Assembly: GCA_049514335.1 (NCBI GenBank)
Contig: JBEKVE010000135.1
Coordinates: 1 to 8,185, forward strand
Origin: JBEKVE01 sp049514335
GTDB taxonomy: Bacteria; Actinomycetota; Acidimicrobiia; Acidimicrobiales; UBA8190
Direction of reading: 5' to 3'
Length of the DNA stretch: 8,185 bases
Positions within the stretch are counted from its first letter, which is position 1, and each line of letters begins with the position of its first letter. The translations under genes were made by a program, and so were the position numbers. Below the pieces are notes generated by a model that was given only the letters and a program-made list of their open reading frames with translations, was not told where the DNA came from and did not search any database. Of the stretch, positions 1 through 6,123 are shown in pieces.

Positions 1-2
1 CG

Positions 3-224
3 GGCCGCGTGCTCGGACCGGTTCTGGCCGTCGTGTCCGACGGCGTGGTCTTCGGCCTGGCGCACTTCGAGCCCCTGGAGCTGCTCGGGCTGGCCGCCTT
101 CGGCGTGGTCCTGGCGGTGATGGCCCTGCGTCTCGGCCGGCTGGGGCCGTGCATCTTCGCCCACGCCACCTTCAACCTGATCGCCATCCTGTCGGTCGCC
201 TATCCGACCGGCGTGCTGCGCTGA
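3..224 (+). CDS. CPBP-family intramembrane metalloprotease, C-terminal fragment
   Basis: The reading frame is open from the window edge, so this is the 3' end of a gene whose start lies upstream. The first ATG/GTG-like codon inside the window (GTG at 9) is probably internal. Two of the three CPBP (Abi/CAAX-protease-like) signatures are visible: an FxxxH motif (FGLAH) and, about 35 residues later, an HxxxN motif (HATFN). They sit in hydrophobic segments that would be the last transmembrane helices. The expected first motif, EExxxR, should lie upstream of the window. In this family the Glu and His residues line a membrane-embedded metal site. Members act as prenyl-protein or peptide proteases, bacteriocin self-immunity factors or regulators, and nothing here says which. 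A short hairpin follows at 268-286. The family call is fairly secure from the two spaced motifs; the substrate is unknown. Confidence 0.78.
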   Translation, partial: GRVLGPVLAVVSDGVVFGLAHFEPLELLGLAAFGVVLAVMALRLGRLGPCIFAHATFNLIAILSVAYPTGVLR

Positions 225-267
225 GGCCTGGCCGGCAGTGCCTGGTGTCAGCTGGCCCGGGGTCAGC

Positions 268-286
268 GGAGCCCGCCGAGGGCTCC
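268..286 (+). terminator. Candidate terminator hairpin after the CPBP gene
   Basis: A perfect 7-bp GC-rich stem (GGAGCCC at 268-274, GGGCTCC at 280-286) encloses a 5-nt GCCGA loop. It lies 43 bases after the protease stop and 40 bases before the next start. There is no proper U tract, only a short TTT at 296-298, so it may be a weak or Rho-assisted terminator, or simply leader structure of the next gene. Confidence 0.4.
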
Positions 287-326
287 TGCTCGCGCTTTCG
301 CTCCGGTTTCGGGCACGATTGATCTG

Positions 327-2831
327 ATGCGTGGTCTGATCCGCCGCCCCTCTCCTCCTGCGCTCGCCACCCTGATCGTGGTGGTGGCGTGCATCGGCGT
401 CGTCCTGTGGCAGATCGACCCCCGTCTGCTGCTGTCGAACACCGACATCACCGGGGGCGACACCGGCGCCCATTTCGGCCTGGCCGCCTTCCTCAAGTCG
501 AACCTCCTGCCGAGCGGCCACCTCACGGGGTGGTTCCCCGGCGCCTACGACGGTCTCCCGCTCAACACCTATTACTTCCCCCTCCCCGACGCCCTGGCGG
601 CGCTCATGGGGTTCGTCATCCCCTTCGCCGTCGCCTTCAAGCTCGTCACCATCCTGGGGTCGCTGACGCTGCCCATCGCGGCGTGGGCCTTCGGCCGGCT
701 GGCGGGCCTCGAGCGTCCCCGCCCCGCCGTCCTCGCCGTGTTCACCCTGCCGTTCCTGTTCGAGCAGAGCTTCACCATCTACGGGGGCAACCTCTACTCG
801 ACCATGGCGGGGGAGTACGCCTTCTCGCTCGGGTTGTCGGTGGCCATCGTCTTCCTGGGGACGGTGGTGCGGGGCATGCGGACGGGGCGGATGCGCGTCC
901 CCGCCATCCTCCTGCTCTCGGCCTGTGTGCTGTGCCACCTGGTCACGACCCTGTTCGCGCTGGTCGGTGTGGTGGCGATCGTCTTGCTGTTCGGCCCCAA
1001 CCGCCGCAACCTGCGGTGGGCCTTCACCGTGGTCGGGACCAGCTTCCTCCTGGTGGCGTGGTGGGCCGTCCCCTTCATCACCGAGCAGGCCTACAGCACC
1101 ACCATGGGCTGGCAGAACGTCACCACCTACCGCCAGCTGCTCATGCCCCACGGCGACTGGTGGGCCCTGATCATGGCGTTCGTCGGGCTCGTCCTGGCAG
1201 CCGTGCGCGTCGAGCGCGCCATGCTGGGGCTCACCATCGCCGGCGTGTGCGCCGCCCTGTTCGTCCGCTTCGCGCCCCAGCAGTCGCTCTACAACGCGCG
1301 CCTGCTGCCCATCTGGTGGATCGTCATCTACCTGTTGGCCGGGTACGCCGTGGCGGAGCTCCTGGTGATGGGCGCCCGGGTGTGGCGCTACCTGCGTGAG
1401 GCCTTGCGTTGGGAACCGCCCCCGGTCCCCGCCGTGTCCCTCCCCGGGGGATCGACACCGGCCTTCGCCACGGGGGGCCCGGCGTTGCCCATGACCGCGT
1501 TCGGTCCCCGCTTCGGCGCCTCGGTGCACGCTGCGGGCGACGTGGCGGGGCTCGGTGCCGGTCCCCGCGACGGTGCCATGGCGGCTGTCGGCACCTGGCC
1601 GGGGGACGTCGACGTCGAAGGGGGGCGCGCCTCGTGGCCCTCGCCGGCACCCGGTGGGCCGCCGCTGCCTCCGCCCCGCCGTCCCACGTGGGCGCCGGGA
1701 GCGGTCATGGCGCCGTTCGTGGCCCTGGCGCTCGGAGCGTTGGTCGTGCTGCCTCCGCTGCTCATCACCCCGGGCTCGACCTACAAGCTCGGCTGGGTCC
1801 AGGTGCAGACGAGCAACGTGGCCTCGTGGGCCCAGTGGAACTACTCGGGCATGCAGGGCAAGCCCGGCTGGCCGGAGTTCAAGGACGGCATCGTCGCCAC
1901 CATGGACAGCGTGTCGGCCAAGGACGGGTGCGGACGCGCCATGTGGGAGTACAACTCGAACCTGAACCGTTTCGGCACGCCCATGGCGCCGATGCTGCTG
2001 CCGTACTTCACCAACGGCTGCATCCAGTCCATGGAGGGTCTCCTGTTCGAGTCCTCGTCCAGCACGCCGTGGCACTTCATCAACCAGGCGGAGTTGTCGG
2101 TGGCGCCGTCGGAGGCCATGGTGCACGCCACCACCGGGATCGTGTACGGGCCCGTCGACGTGCCGCTCGGCATCCAGCACCTCCAGCTGCTCGGGGTGAA
2201 GTACTTCCTGGCCTCGTCCCCGGTCATCCAGCAGCAGGCCGACGCCGACCCCGCCCTGACCCTCCTCGCCACGTCCGGGCCGTGGCACACGCCCTACGAG
2301 GGCGCCATCGTCACCACCACCTGGGACGTCTACGAGGTCCACGACTCGTCGATGGTGGTGCCCCTCACCGAGCGTCCCGACGTGCTGACCGGGGTGGGCG
2401 CCGCCCAGGGGGCGTGGCTCCCCGTGGCGCAGCGCTGGTACGCCGATCCCAAGCGCTGGGACCAGCAGCTCGTGGCCGACGGCCCGTCGACGTGGACCAA
2501 GGCGCCCGGCGGCGTTGCACCGTCGGGGAACGTCCCCCTGCCGGCCGTGACCGTCAGCGACGTCCATACCGGTGTCGATCAGGTCAGCTTCCACGTGAGC
2601 CGGACCGGGGTGCCGGTGCTGGTGCGGACGTCGTACTTCCCCGCCTGGCACGCCACCGGGGCGGAGGGACCGTGGCGGGCCATGCCCAACCTGATGGTCG
2701 TGGTGCCCACGTCCCATCAGGTGACGGTGTTCTACGGCTCCACCAAGGCAGGGGACGCCGGACTCGTGCTCAGCATCGCCGGGGTGCTCGTCACCGCCGT
2801 GCTGGTGTGGCGCCGCCACACCTACGCCTGA
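327..2831 (+). CDS. Large polytopic membrane protein, GT-C glycosyltransferase-like (PTPS_related type)
   Basis: This 834-residue protein has a hydrophobic N-terminal helix (about 11-30), then an outside loop with a GGDTGAH motif at 43-49 whose Asp45 sits where GT-C enzymes usually have a catalytic acidic residue. About nine or ten further membrane helices follow between residues 85 and 350. Residues 362-455 form a Pro/Gly/Ala-rich linker. A membrane helix at about 458-480 leads into a roughly 325-residue ectodomain, with Cys535 and Cys565 as a possible disulfide, and a final helix near 810-828 ends in a short basic tail. The ectodomain contains an LLGVKYFLASS stretch like those in YfhO-type and PTPS_related (Pfam PF10131) membrane proteins; that domain name is historical and implies no pterin chemistry. 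A role as polyprenol-phosphate-sugar glycosyltransferase in the envelope is inferred. ATG327 is the first good start in frame, but no strong Shine-Dalgarno precedes it. The gene appears monocistronic, with hairpins on both sides. Confidence 0.8.
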   Translation: MRGLIRRPSPPALATLIVVVACIGVVLWQIDPRLLLSNTDITGGDTGAHFGLAAFLKSNLLPSGHLTGWFPGAYDGLPLNTYYFPLPDALAALMGFVIPFAVAFKLVTILGSLTLPIAAWAFGRLAGLERPRPAVLAVFTLPFLFEQSFTIYGGNLYSTMAGEYAFSLGLSVAIVFLGTVVRGMRTGRMRVPAILLLSACVLCHLVTTLFALVGVVAIVLLFGPNRRNLRWAFTVVGTSFLLVAWWAVPFITEQAYSTTMGWQNVTTYRQLLMPHGDWWALIMAFVGLVLAAVRVERAMLGLTIAGVCAALFVRFAPQQSLYNARLLPIWWIVIYLLAGYAVAELLVMGARVWRYLREALRWEPPPVPAVSLPGGSTPAFATGGPALPMTAFGPRFGASVHAAGDVAGLGAGPRDGAMAAVGTWPGDVDVEGGRASWPSPAPGGPPLPPPRRPTWAPGAVMAPFVALALGALVVLPPLLITPGSTYKLGWVQVQTSNVASWAQWNYSGMQGKPGWPEFKDGIVATMDSVSAKDGCGRAMWEYNSNLNRFGTPMAPMLLPYFTNGCIQSMEGLLFESSSSTPWHFINQAELSVAPSEAMVHATTGIVYGPVDVPLGIQHLQLLGVKYFLASSPVIQQQADADPALTLLATSGPWHTPYEGAIVTTTWDVYEVHDSSMVVPLTERPDVLTGVGAAQGAWLPVAQRWYADPKRWDQQLVADGPSTWTKAPGGVAPSGNVPLPAVTVSDVHTGVDQVSFHVSRTGVPVLVRTSYFPAWHATGAEGPWRAMPNLMVVVPTSHQVTVFYGSTKAGDAGLVLSIAGVLVTAVLVWRRHTYA
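1410..1691 (+). other. Low-complexity Pro/Gly/Ala-rich linker inside the membrane protein
   Basis: This stretch encodes residues 362-455 of the membrane protein, between the multi-helix N-terminal core and the next membrane helix. It begins with WEPPPVP and ends with PLPPPRRPTWAP, is rich in Gly, Pro and Ala, has few hydrophobic clusters and looks intrinsically disordered. If the preceding helix ends inside, as the basic RVWRYLREALR segment suggests, the linker is cytoplasmic. Confidence 0.65.
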
Positions 2832-2880
2832 TCCTCGTCCAGCCCCACGCCTGAGCGTCACCCCGACCCGACACCACGCC

Positions 2881-2912
2881 GCCCCCGGGGTCGCCCGGGC
2901 CTCCCCGGGGGC
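2881..2912 (+). terminator. Strong GC hairpin, probable terminator of the membrane-protein gene
   Basis: A perfect 10-bp inverted repeat (GCCCCCGGGG at 2881-2890, CCCCGGGGGC at 2903-2912) surrounds a 12-nt loop that itself contains CCCGGG. It begins 49 bases after the stop of the 834-residue protein. No U tract follows, as is common for hairpins in high-GC actinobacteria, so termination is likely but not certain. Confidence 0.6.
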
Positions 2913-2916
2913 CGGC

Positions 2917-2933
2917 CACCACGCTCGGTGGTG
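2917..2933 (+). terminator. Second small hairpin downstream of the membrane-protein gene
   Basis: CACCAC at 2917-2922 pairs with GTGGTG at 2928-2933 around a GCTCG loop. It lies only 4 bases after the larger hairpin, so the two could act as a tandem terminator. Being short and symmetric, it could instead be an operator for the downstream lipoprotein gene; the sequence does not decide. Confidence 0.35.
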
Positions 2934-3062
2934 CTCACGATTCCCTAACGCGCCACTCATGGTCCCCACACGCTTGTGCCCGACGATGGGTGCAGGGCTG
3001 AAGGGACGACCTCAAGAGGCCAGCACAGGGGTCCGATGACAGAGGGAACTCCCGGCAGGTCC

Positions 3063-3083
3063 GAAGGAAGAGAGGGAGAGGGG
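3063..3083 (+). promoter_or_regulatory. Purine-rich ribosome-binding region of the lipoprotein gene
   Basis: Twenty-one consecutive purines precede the ATG at 3086. Several Shine-Dalgarno-like cores overlap in it (GGAAG, GGGAG, GAGAGG). The GGGAG at 3074-3078 leaves 7 bases to the start. This supports ATG3086 and suggests efficient translation. Confidence 0.6.
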
Positions 3084-3085
3084 CG

Positions 3086-3409
3086 ATGACACGGAGGACA
3101 CCGAACACGCGGAAGCTCTCGGTGGTGGTGCTGTCGGCCGGCGTGGCCGTGACCCTTGCCGCGTGCAGCGCGGGGAGCGCGTCGCACGTCGTGTCGGGGA
3201 CCTCGGTCCCGGTGACCACGACCACGGCGCCGTCCTCCACCACGACCACGGTGAGCACCGGCGCCACGCCGACCTCGACCGTGGCGCCCGCCCCCTCCCA
3301 GACCTTCAACGCAAGCACCCTGAATCAGGTCGCCTCGGAGCTCGGGACCCTCGACGGGAACCTCAGCACCGCCGACAACGACCTGAGTGACCCGCAAGGA
3401 GATTCGTGA
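3086..3409 (+). CDS. Small lipoprotein with Thr-rich spacer and heptad helix, unknown function
   Basis: This 107-residue protein has a basic N-terminus (TRRTPNTRK), a hydrophobic core and a clear lipobox, LAAC, with Cys27 as the lipidation site. The mature chain would be anchored to the outer face of the cytoplasmic membrane. Residues 39-71 form a Thr/Ser/Pro/Ala spacer with two TTTT runs, typical of cell-wall-spanning or O-glycosylated linkers. Residues 79-100 carry a regular a/d heptad pattern (L79, V82, L86, L89, L93, A96, L100), so the only folded part is probably one amphipathic helix that needs a partner. The stop codon overlaps the start of the next gene (TGATG), so the two should be translated together in matched amounts. 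I recognise no characterised family. An anchoring or docking role for its neighbour is inference. Confidence 0.8.
   Translation: MTRRTPNTRKLSVVVLSAGVAVTLAACSAGSASHVVSGTSVPVTTTTAPSSTTTTVSTGATPTSTVAPAPSQTFNASTLNQVASELGTLDGNLSTADNDLSDPQGDS
3396..3401 (+). promoter_or_regulatory. Shine-Dalgarno that fixes the start of the secreted-protein gene
   Basis: AAGGAG lies inside the last codons of the lipoprotein gene. Its spacing is 7 bases to ATG3409 but only 4 bases to the in-frame GTG3406. It therefore favours ATG3409, whose A is also the last base of the upstream TGA. Confidence 0.7.
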
Positions 3410-4215
3410 TGAAGCACACGCTGAGGAGCCGGGTCGCACCGGGCTTGGCGGCGGCCGCCGTGGTCGCCGCGCTGGTGGCCGCCGTCCCGGGCGTCGCCGC
3501 CGCTGACAGCTCGACCGCCACCACGGCGGGATCCACCGCCACCACGGGGGGCACCACGGCGGGATCGAGCGTGACCACGGTGCAGCCCTCCAACCCGTTC
3601 TGCACGCGGGCGCTGTTCGGCGCGGCGCAGCAGCGGGTGGAAGCCGACCTCTCCAACCGCGTCTCGCAGCTCAACACGCTGCTGGCATCTGTGAACAACA
3701 CGGCCAACCACCTGACCACCGGTGACCGTCAGACGCTGTTGAACGACGTCAGCACGGTCGAGTTGCCCGGGATCCAGGCGCTCGTGCCCCAGGTGCAGCA
3801 GGCCACCACCTGCCCGCAGCTGCGGAGCGCGGCACGCGCCATGGTGTTCAACTACCGGGTGTGGGTGGTCATGACACCGCAGACGCACTTCACCGTGGTG
3901 GCGGACGACGAGACCTTCATCGAAGGCCAGTTCGCGAGCTTCGAGCCCACCATCGCCGAGGACATCCAGAACGCGCAGGCGAGCGGCAAGGACGTGACGG
4001 CCGCCGAGGCGTCCTTCACGGACTTGAAGAACCAGATTGCCGCGGCGCAGAGCGCGACGTCGGGACAGGACGCCACGCTGCTGGCGCAGACCCCCCAGGG
4101 CGCACCGGGCAACTGGTCGGTGTTCCTGGCCGCTCGCAGCAGCCTGGCGAGCGCCCGCAACGACCTGCGCGCCGCCTACAACGACGGCCTGCAGATCAAG
4201 GCCGACCTGCAGTAG
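3409..4215 (+). CDS. Secreted helical protein with Thr-rich N-terminal linker, unknown function
   Basis: From ATG3409 the protein is 268 residues (269 if GTG3406 is used). Residues 1-32 are a Sec signal peptide: basic start, long Ala/Val core, and a likely cut after A30-A31-A32. Residues 34-58 form a Thr/Ser/Gly/Ala linker. The rest is predominantly helical by eye: a heptad helix at 81-102 (L81, V85, L88, L92, V95, A99, L102), further helices at about 107-150, a more beta-like VWVVMTPQTHFTVVADDE segment, then Ala/Gln/Asp-rich helices to the C-terminus. Only two cysteines remain after the signal peptide, Cys65 and Cys135, a natural disulfide pair. No catalytic motif is visible. It shares architecture with the upstream lipoprotein (signal, Thr-rich linker, heptad helix) and is translationally coupled to it. 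A strong hairpin ends the unit. I recognise similar actinobacterial hypothetical proteins in general style but no named family. Confidence 0.82.
   Translation: MKHTLRSRVAPGLAAAAVVAALVAAVPGVAAADSSTATTAGSTATTGGTTAGSSVTTVQPSNPFCTRALFGAAQQRVEADLSNRVSQLNTLLASVNNTANHLTTGDRQTLLNDVSTVELPGIQALVPQVQQATTCPQLRSAARAMVFNYRVWVVMTPQTHFTVVADDETFIEGQFASFEPTIAEDIQNAQASGKDVTAAEASFTDLKNQIAAAQSATSGQDATLLAQTPQGAPGNWSVFLAARSSLASARNDLRAAYNDGLQIKADLQ
3519..3566 (+). repeat. 15-bp in-frame direct repeat within the Thr-rich linker
   Basis: The 15-mer CACCACGGCGGGATC occurs at 3519-3533 and again at 3552-3566, 33 bp (11 codons) apart, giving two copies of a TTAGS-containing unit. The in-frame period suggests the linker grew by local duplication and could vary in length between strains. 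Confidence 0.6.
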
Positions 4216-4286
4216 CGCCACACCTCGGCATCGCACCTGCCGGGCGCTCGGCGTCGGGCACCGACCCCGGTCGTCTATCTCCCTCC

Positions 4287-4311
4287 CGGGCCGGCCCACA
4301 GGGCCGGCCCG
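4287..4311 (+). terminator. Strong terminator hairpin after the lipoprotein/secreted-protein pair
   Basis: An 11-bp perfect stem (4287-4297 with 4301-4311) closes on a three-base ACA loop, 71 bases after the secreted-protein stop. Each arm contains GGGCCGGCCC, which is its own reverse complement, so the element is both an inverted and a direct repeat. No U tract follows. Its position between two differently purposed gene groups fits a transcription boundary. Confidence 0.65.
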
Positions 4312-4344
4312 AGACGCGTCCGGGTGTCGGAGAGCGGGGTCGGT

Positions 4345-4368
4345 GCCGCCGGTCCGCCGCCCGGTGGC
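4345..4368 (+). promoter_or_regulatory. Hairpin in the phosphomannomutase leader
   Basis: GCCGCCGG at 4345-4352 can pair with CCGGTGGC at 4361-4368, with one G-U pair and an 8-nt loop. It lies 61 bases before the start of the mutase gene. In DNA this GC-rich, such stems also arise by chance, so its importance is uncertain. Confidence 0.3.
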
Positions 4369-4376
4369 GTGCTGTC

Positions 4377-4414
4377 CCCCCTCCGGGGCCCCGGGGAGGG
4401 GGAGGGGGAGGGGG
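4377..4414 (+). promoter_or_regulatory. Hairpin / G-quadruplex-capable tract just upstream of the phosphomannomutase start
   Basis: CCCCCTCC at 4377-4384 is complementary to GGAGGGGG at 4395-4402. Overlapping it, 4393-4414 reads as four G runs (4, 5, 5 and 5 Gs) separated by single A residues, a textbook intramolecular G-quadruplex pattern on the mRNA-like strand. The two structures share the first two G runs and so exclude each other. The tract ends 15 bases before ATG4430 and overlaps the only Shine-Dalgarno-like purines other than a weak AGG at 4416-4418, so folding could control ribosome access. The sequence pattern is certain; any regulatory role is inferred. Confidence 0.5.
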
Positions 4415-4429
4415 TAGGCTGCTCACGCC

Positions 4430-5812
4430 ATGTCCGCACTCGGCGCCGTGTTCAAGGCCTACGACGTGCGCGGGACGGTTCCCGACCAGCTCGACAGCCG
4501 TGCCTGCCACGCCATCGGTTGGTCGTTCGCGCGCTTCGCCGGGACCTCGCGCATCCTGGTGGCGCGCGACATGCGCCCGTCGGGGGTCGCCCTGGCCGGG
4601 GCCTTCGCCGACGGGGCCCGCACGGCGGGTGCCGAGGTCGTGGACCTCGGGCTCGCCTCCACCGACATGCTGTACTTCGCCTCGGGCCTCCTCGACGCCC
4701 CCGGGGCCATGTTCACCGCCTCGCACAACCCGGCCAACTACAACGGCATCAAGCTGTGCCTGGCCGGCGCCCTGCCCGTCGGGCAGGACACGGGGCTGGC
4801 CGACATCCGGTCCGAGGCCGAGGAGGCGCTCGTCTCCGGTGCCGACCAGGGGCCCGAGACGGGTGGATCGACCCAGCGCGACCTTCTCGACCAATTCGCC
4901 GACCACGTGCGCTCCTTCATCGACGTGGCCGCCCTCCGACCCCTGAAGGTGGTGGCCGACACGGCCAACGGCATGGGGGGCCTCGTGGTGCCGAAGGTCT
5001 TCGAGGGCCTGCCGGTCGACCTCGAGATCCTGTTCGGGGAGCTCGACGGATCCTTCCCCAACCACCCCGCCGACCCCATCCAGGAGGAGAACCTGCGCGA
5101 CCTGAAGGCCGCCGTGGCGCGCACGGGGGCGGACATCGGCCTCGCCTTCGACGGCGACGCCGATCGCGTCTTCCTGGTGGACGAAAAGACACAGCCGGTG
5201 TCGGGCTCGCTCACCACGGCCCTCGTCGCCCGGGCCATGCTGCGCAAGAACCCCGGTGCCACGGTCCTGTACAACATCATCTGCTCCCATGTGGTGCCCG
5301 AGACCATCGAGCAGTACGGCGGCACACCGGTGCGCACCCGCGTCGGGCACTCCTTCATCAAGCAGGTCATGGCCGAGACGGGTGCGGTGTTCGGAGGGGA
5401 GCACTCCGGGCACTACTACTTCCGGGACAACTACCGCGCCGACTCCGGCCTCATCGCCGCGCTGATCGTGCTCGAGGAGCTGTCCGCCGCCGACGTCCCG
5501 CTGTCGGAGCTGCTCGCCCCGTACCGCAAGTACGCCGACTCGGGTGAGATCAACACCGAGGTCGACGACCCGCCCCATGCCGTGGAGGCCCTGGCCGAGC
5601 GCTTCGCCGCCCAGGGACTCGCCACCGACCGCACCGACGGCCTCACGGTGGAGCTGGGCGACTGGTGGTTCAACGTCCGCCCGTCCAACACCGAACCGCT
5701 GCTGCGGCTCAACGTGGAGGCCCCATCGCCCGAGGCGTGCGAGCGTCACACGCGGGAGCTGCTCGATCTGGTGGACGAGGTGTCGGCCGCCACCCCGGCC
5801 GCCGGCCGCTGA
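4430..5812 (+). CDS. manB: Phosphomannomutase/phosphoglucomutase
   Basis: This 460-residue enzyme of the alpha-D-phosphohexomutase superfamily interconverts mannose-6-P and mannose-1-P (and usually glucose-6-P and glucose-1-P) in the cytoplasm. All four family signatures are present in order. The phosphoserine loop FTASHNPANYNGIK has the catalytic Ser98. The Mg-binding loop DGDADR is at 241-246. The sugar-recognition loop GGEHSGH is at 322-328, where the Glu/Ser pair is typical of dual mannose/glucose enzymes. The phosphate-contact loop RPSNTEP is at 417-423. Length matches the family (about 450-465). The N-terminus starts directly with the usual FKAYDVRG element at residues 7-14, which fixes ATG4430. 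It is first in a probable operon, 62 bp before the Trm112-like gene. Together with the isomerase at 6120 it supplies mannose-1-P for GDP-mannose. The function is secure; the in vivo preference for mannose rather than glucose phosphates is inferred from context. Confidence 0.95.
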   Translation: MSALGAVFKAYDVRGTVPDQLDSRACHAIGWSFARFAGTSRILVARDMRPSGVALAGAFADGARTAGAEVVDLGLASTDMLYFASGLLDAPGAMFTASHNPANYNGIKLCLAGALPVGQDTGLADIRSEAEEALVSGADQGPETGGSTQRDLLDQFADHVRSFIDVAALRPLKVVADTANGMGGLVVPKVFEGLPVDLEILFGELDGSFPNHPADPIQEENLRDLKAAVARTGADIGLAFDGDADRVFLVDEKTQPVSGSLTTALVARAMLRKNPGATVLYNIICSHVVPETIEQYGGTPVRTRVGHSFIKQVMAETGAVFGGEHSGHYYFRDNYRADSGLIAALIVLEELSAADVPLSELLAPYRKYADSGEINTEVDDPPHAVEALAERFAAQGLATDRTDGLTVELGDWWFNVRPSNTEPLLRLNVEAPSPEACERHTRELLDLVDEVSAATPAAGR

Positions 5813-5815
5813 AGA

Positions 5816-5847
5816 CGCACCGAACGACGACGACGACCGCACCGAAC
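5816..5847 (+). repeat. 10-bp direct repeat in the spacer before the Trm112-like gene
   Basis: CGCACCGAAC occurs at 5816-5825 and 5838-5847, 22 bp apart, separated by a short CGA-repeat stretch. The spacing is near two helical turns, which would suit a dimeric regulator. The region is low in complexity, so chance is also plausible. Confidence 0.3.
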
Positions 5848-5874
5848 ACCACACCACGGGGAGCACGACACGCA

Positions 5875-6123
5875 ATGGCATTGGACCCTTTGCTGCTTGA
5901 GGTACTGGCGTGTCCCGAGGACAAGGGCCCGCTCTTGTACTTCGAGGACGAGGACCGCCTCTACAACCCGCGCCTGCACCGCAGCTACGAGGTGCGCGAC
6001 GGCATTCCCGTCATGCTCGTGGACGAGGCGACGACCGTCGACGACGCCGAGCACGAGCGGTTGACGGCCAAGGCCGCGGCGCAGGGCATCACGCCGACGC
6101 TTTCGAGCCGCGGGGATTCGTGA
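5875..6123 (+). CDS. Trm112/UPF0434-family small protein
   Basis: This 82-residue cytoplasmic protein begins MALDPLLLEVLACPEDKG and carries the conserved RDGIPVMLVDEA block, the two hallmarks of the Trm112/UPF0434 family (Pfam PF03966). Eukaryotic and archaeal Trm112 are small zinc-binding partners that stabilise and activate SAM-dependent methyltransferases; bacterial members are largely uncharacterised. This copy keeps only one cysteine (residue 13). The second Cys of the CPxC pair is Asp here and the later Cys pair is absent (the region reads LYNPRLHRSYEV), so a four-Cys zinc site cannot form. Such Cys-poor forms are, to my recollection, common in actinobacteria. ATG5875 is chosen because the family alignment starts there and GGGGAG lies 11 bases upstream, although the frame is open much further back. 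Its TGA overlaps the GTG of the isomerase gene, implying coupling. Confidence 0.88.
   Translation: MALDPLLLEVLACPEDKGPLLYFEDEDRLYNPRLHRSYEVRDGIPVMLVDEATTVDDAEHERLTAKAAAQGITPTLSSRGDS

Noticed and set aside
1409..2854. 481-codon + strand frame overlapping the membrane-protein gene
   Set aside because: Arg/Gly/Ala/His-rich out-of-frame product with no hydrophobic helices or motifs. The 327-2831 frame has coherent membrane topology throughout.
3406..3408. GTG as the start of the secreted-protein gene
   Set aside because: It is only 4 bases from the AAGGAG, while ATG3409 has the normal 7-base spacing. The protein differs by one residue at most.
2935..3439. Two - strand frames (127 and 160 codons) across the lipoprotein gene region
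   Set aside because: Val/Thr- or Gly/Arg-rich low-complexity products opposite a + strand gene with a good ribosome-binding site and a lipobox.
4324..5547. 407-codon + strand frame overlapping manB
   Set aside because: Arg-rich shadow translation starting inside the structured leader, with no recognisable motif.
4196..5881. 561-codon open frame on the - strand opposite the phosphomannomutase
   Set aside because: Low-complexity antisense translation; the + strand carries all four phosphohexomutase signatures.
5910..6119. Upstream extension of the isomerase frame
   Set aside because: This part is the Trm112 gene read in a shifted frame. The SIS family begins near the GTG at 6120.
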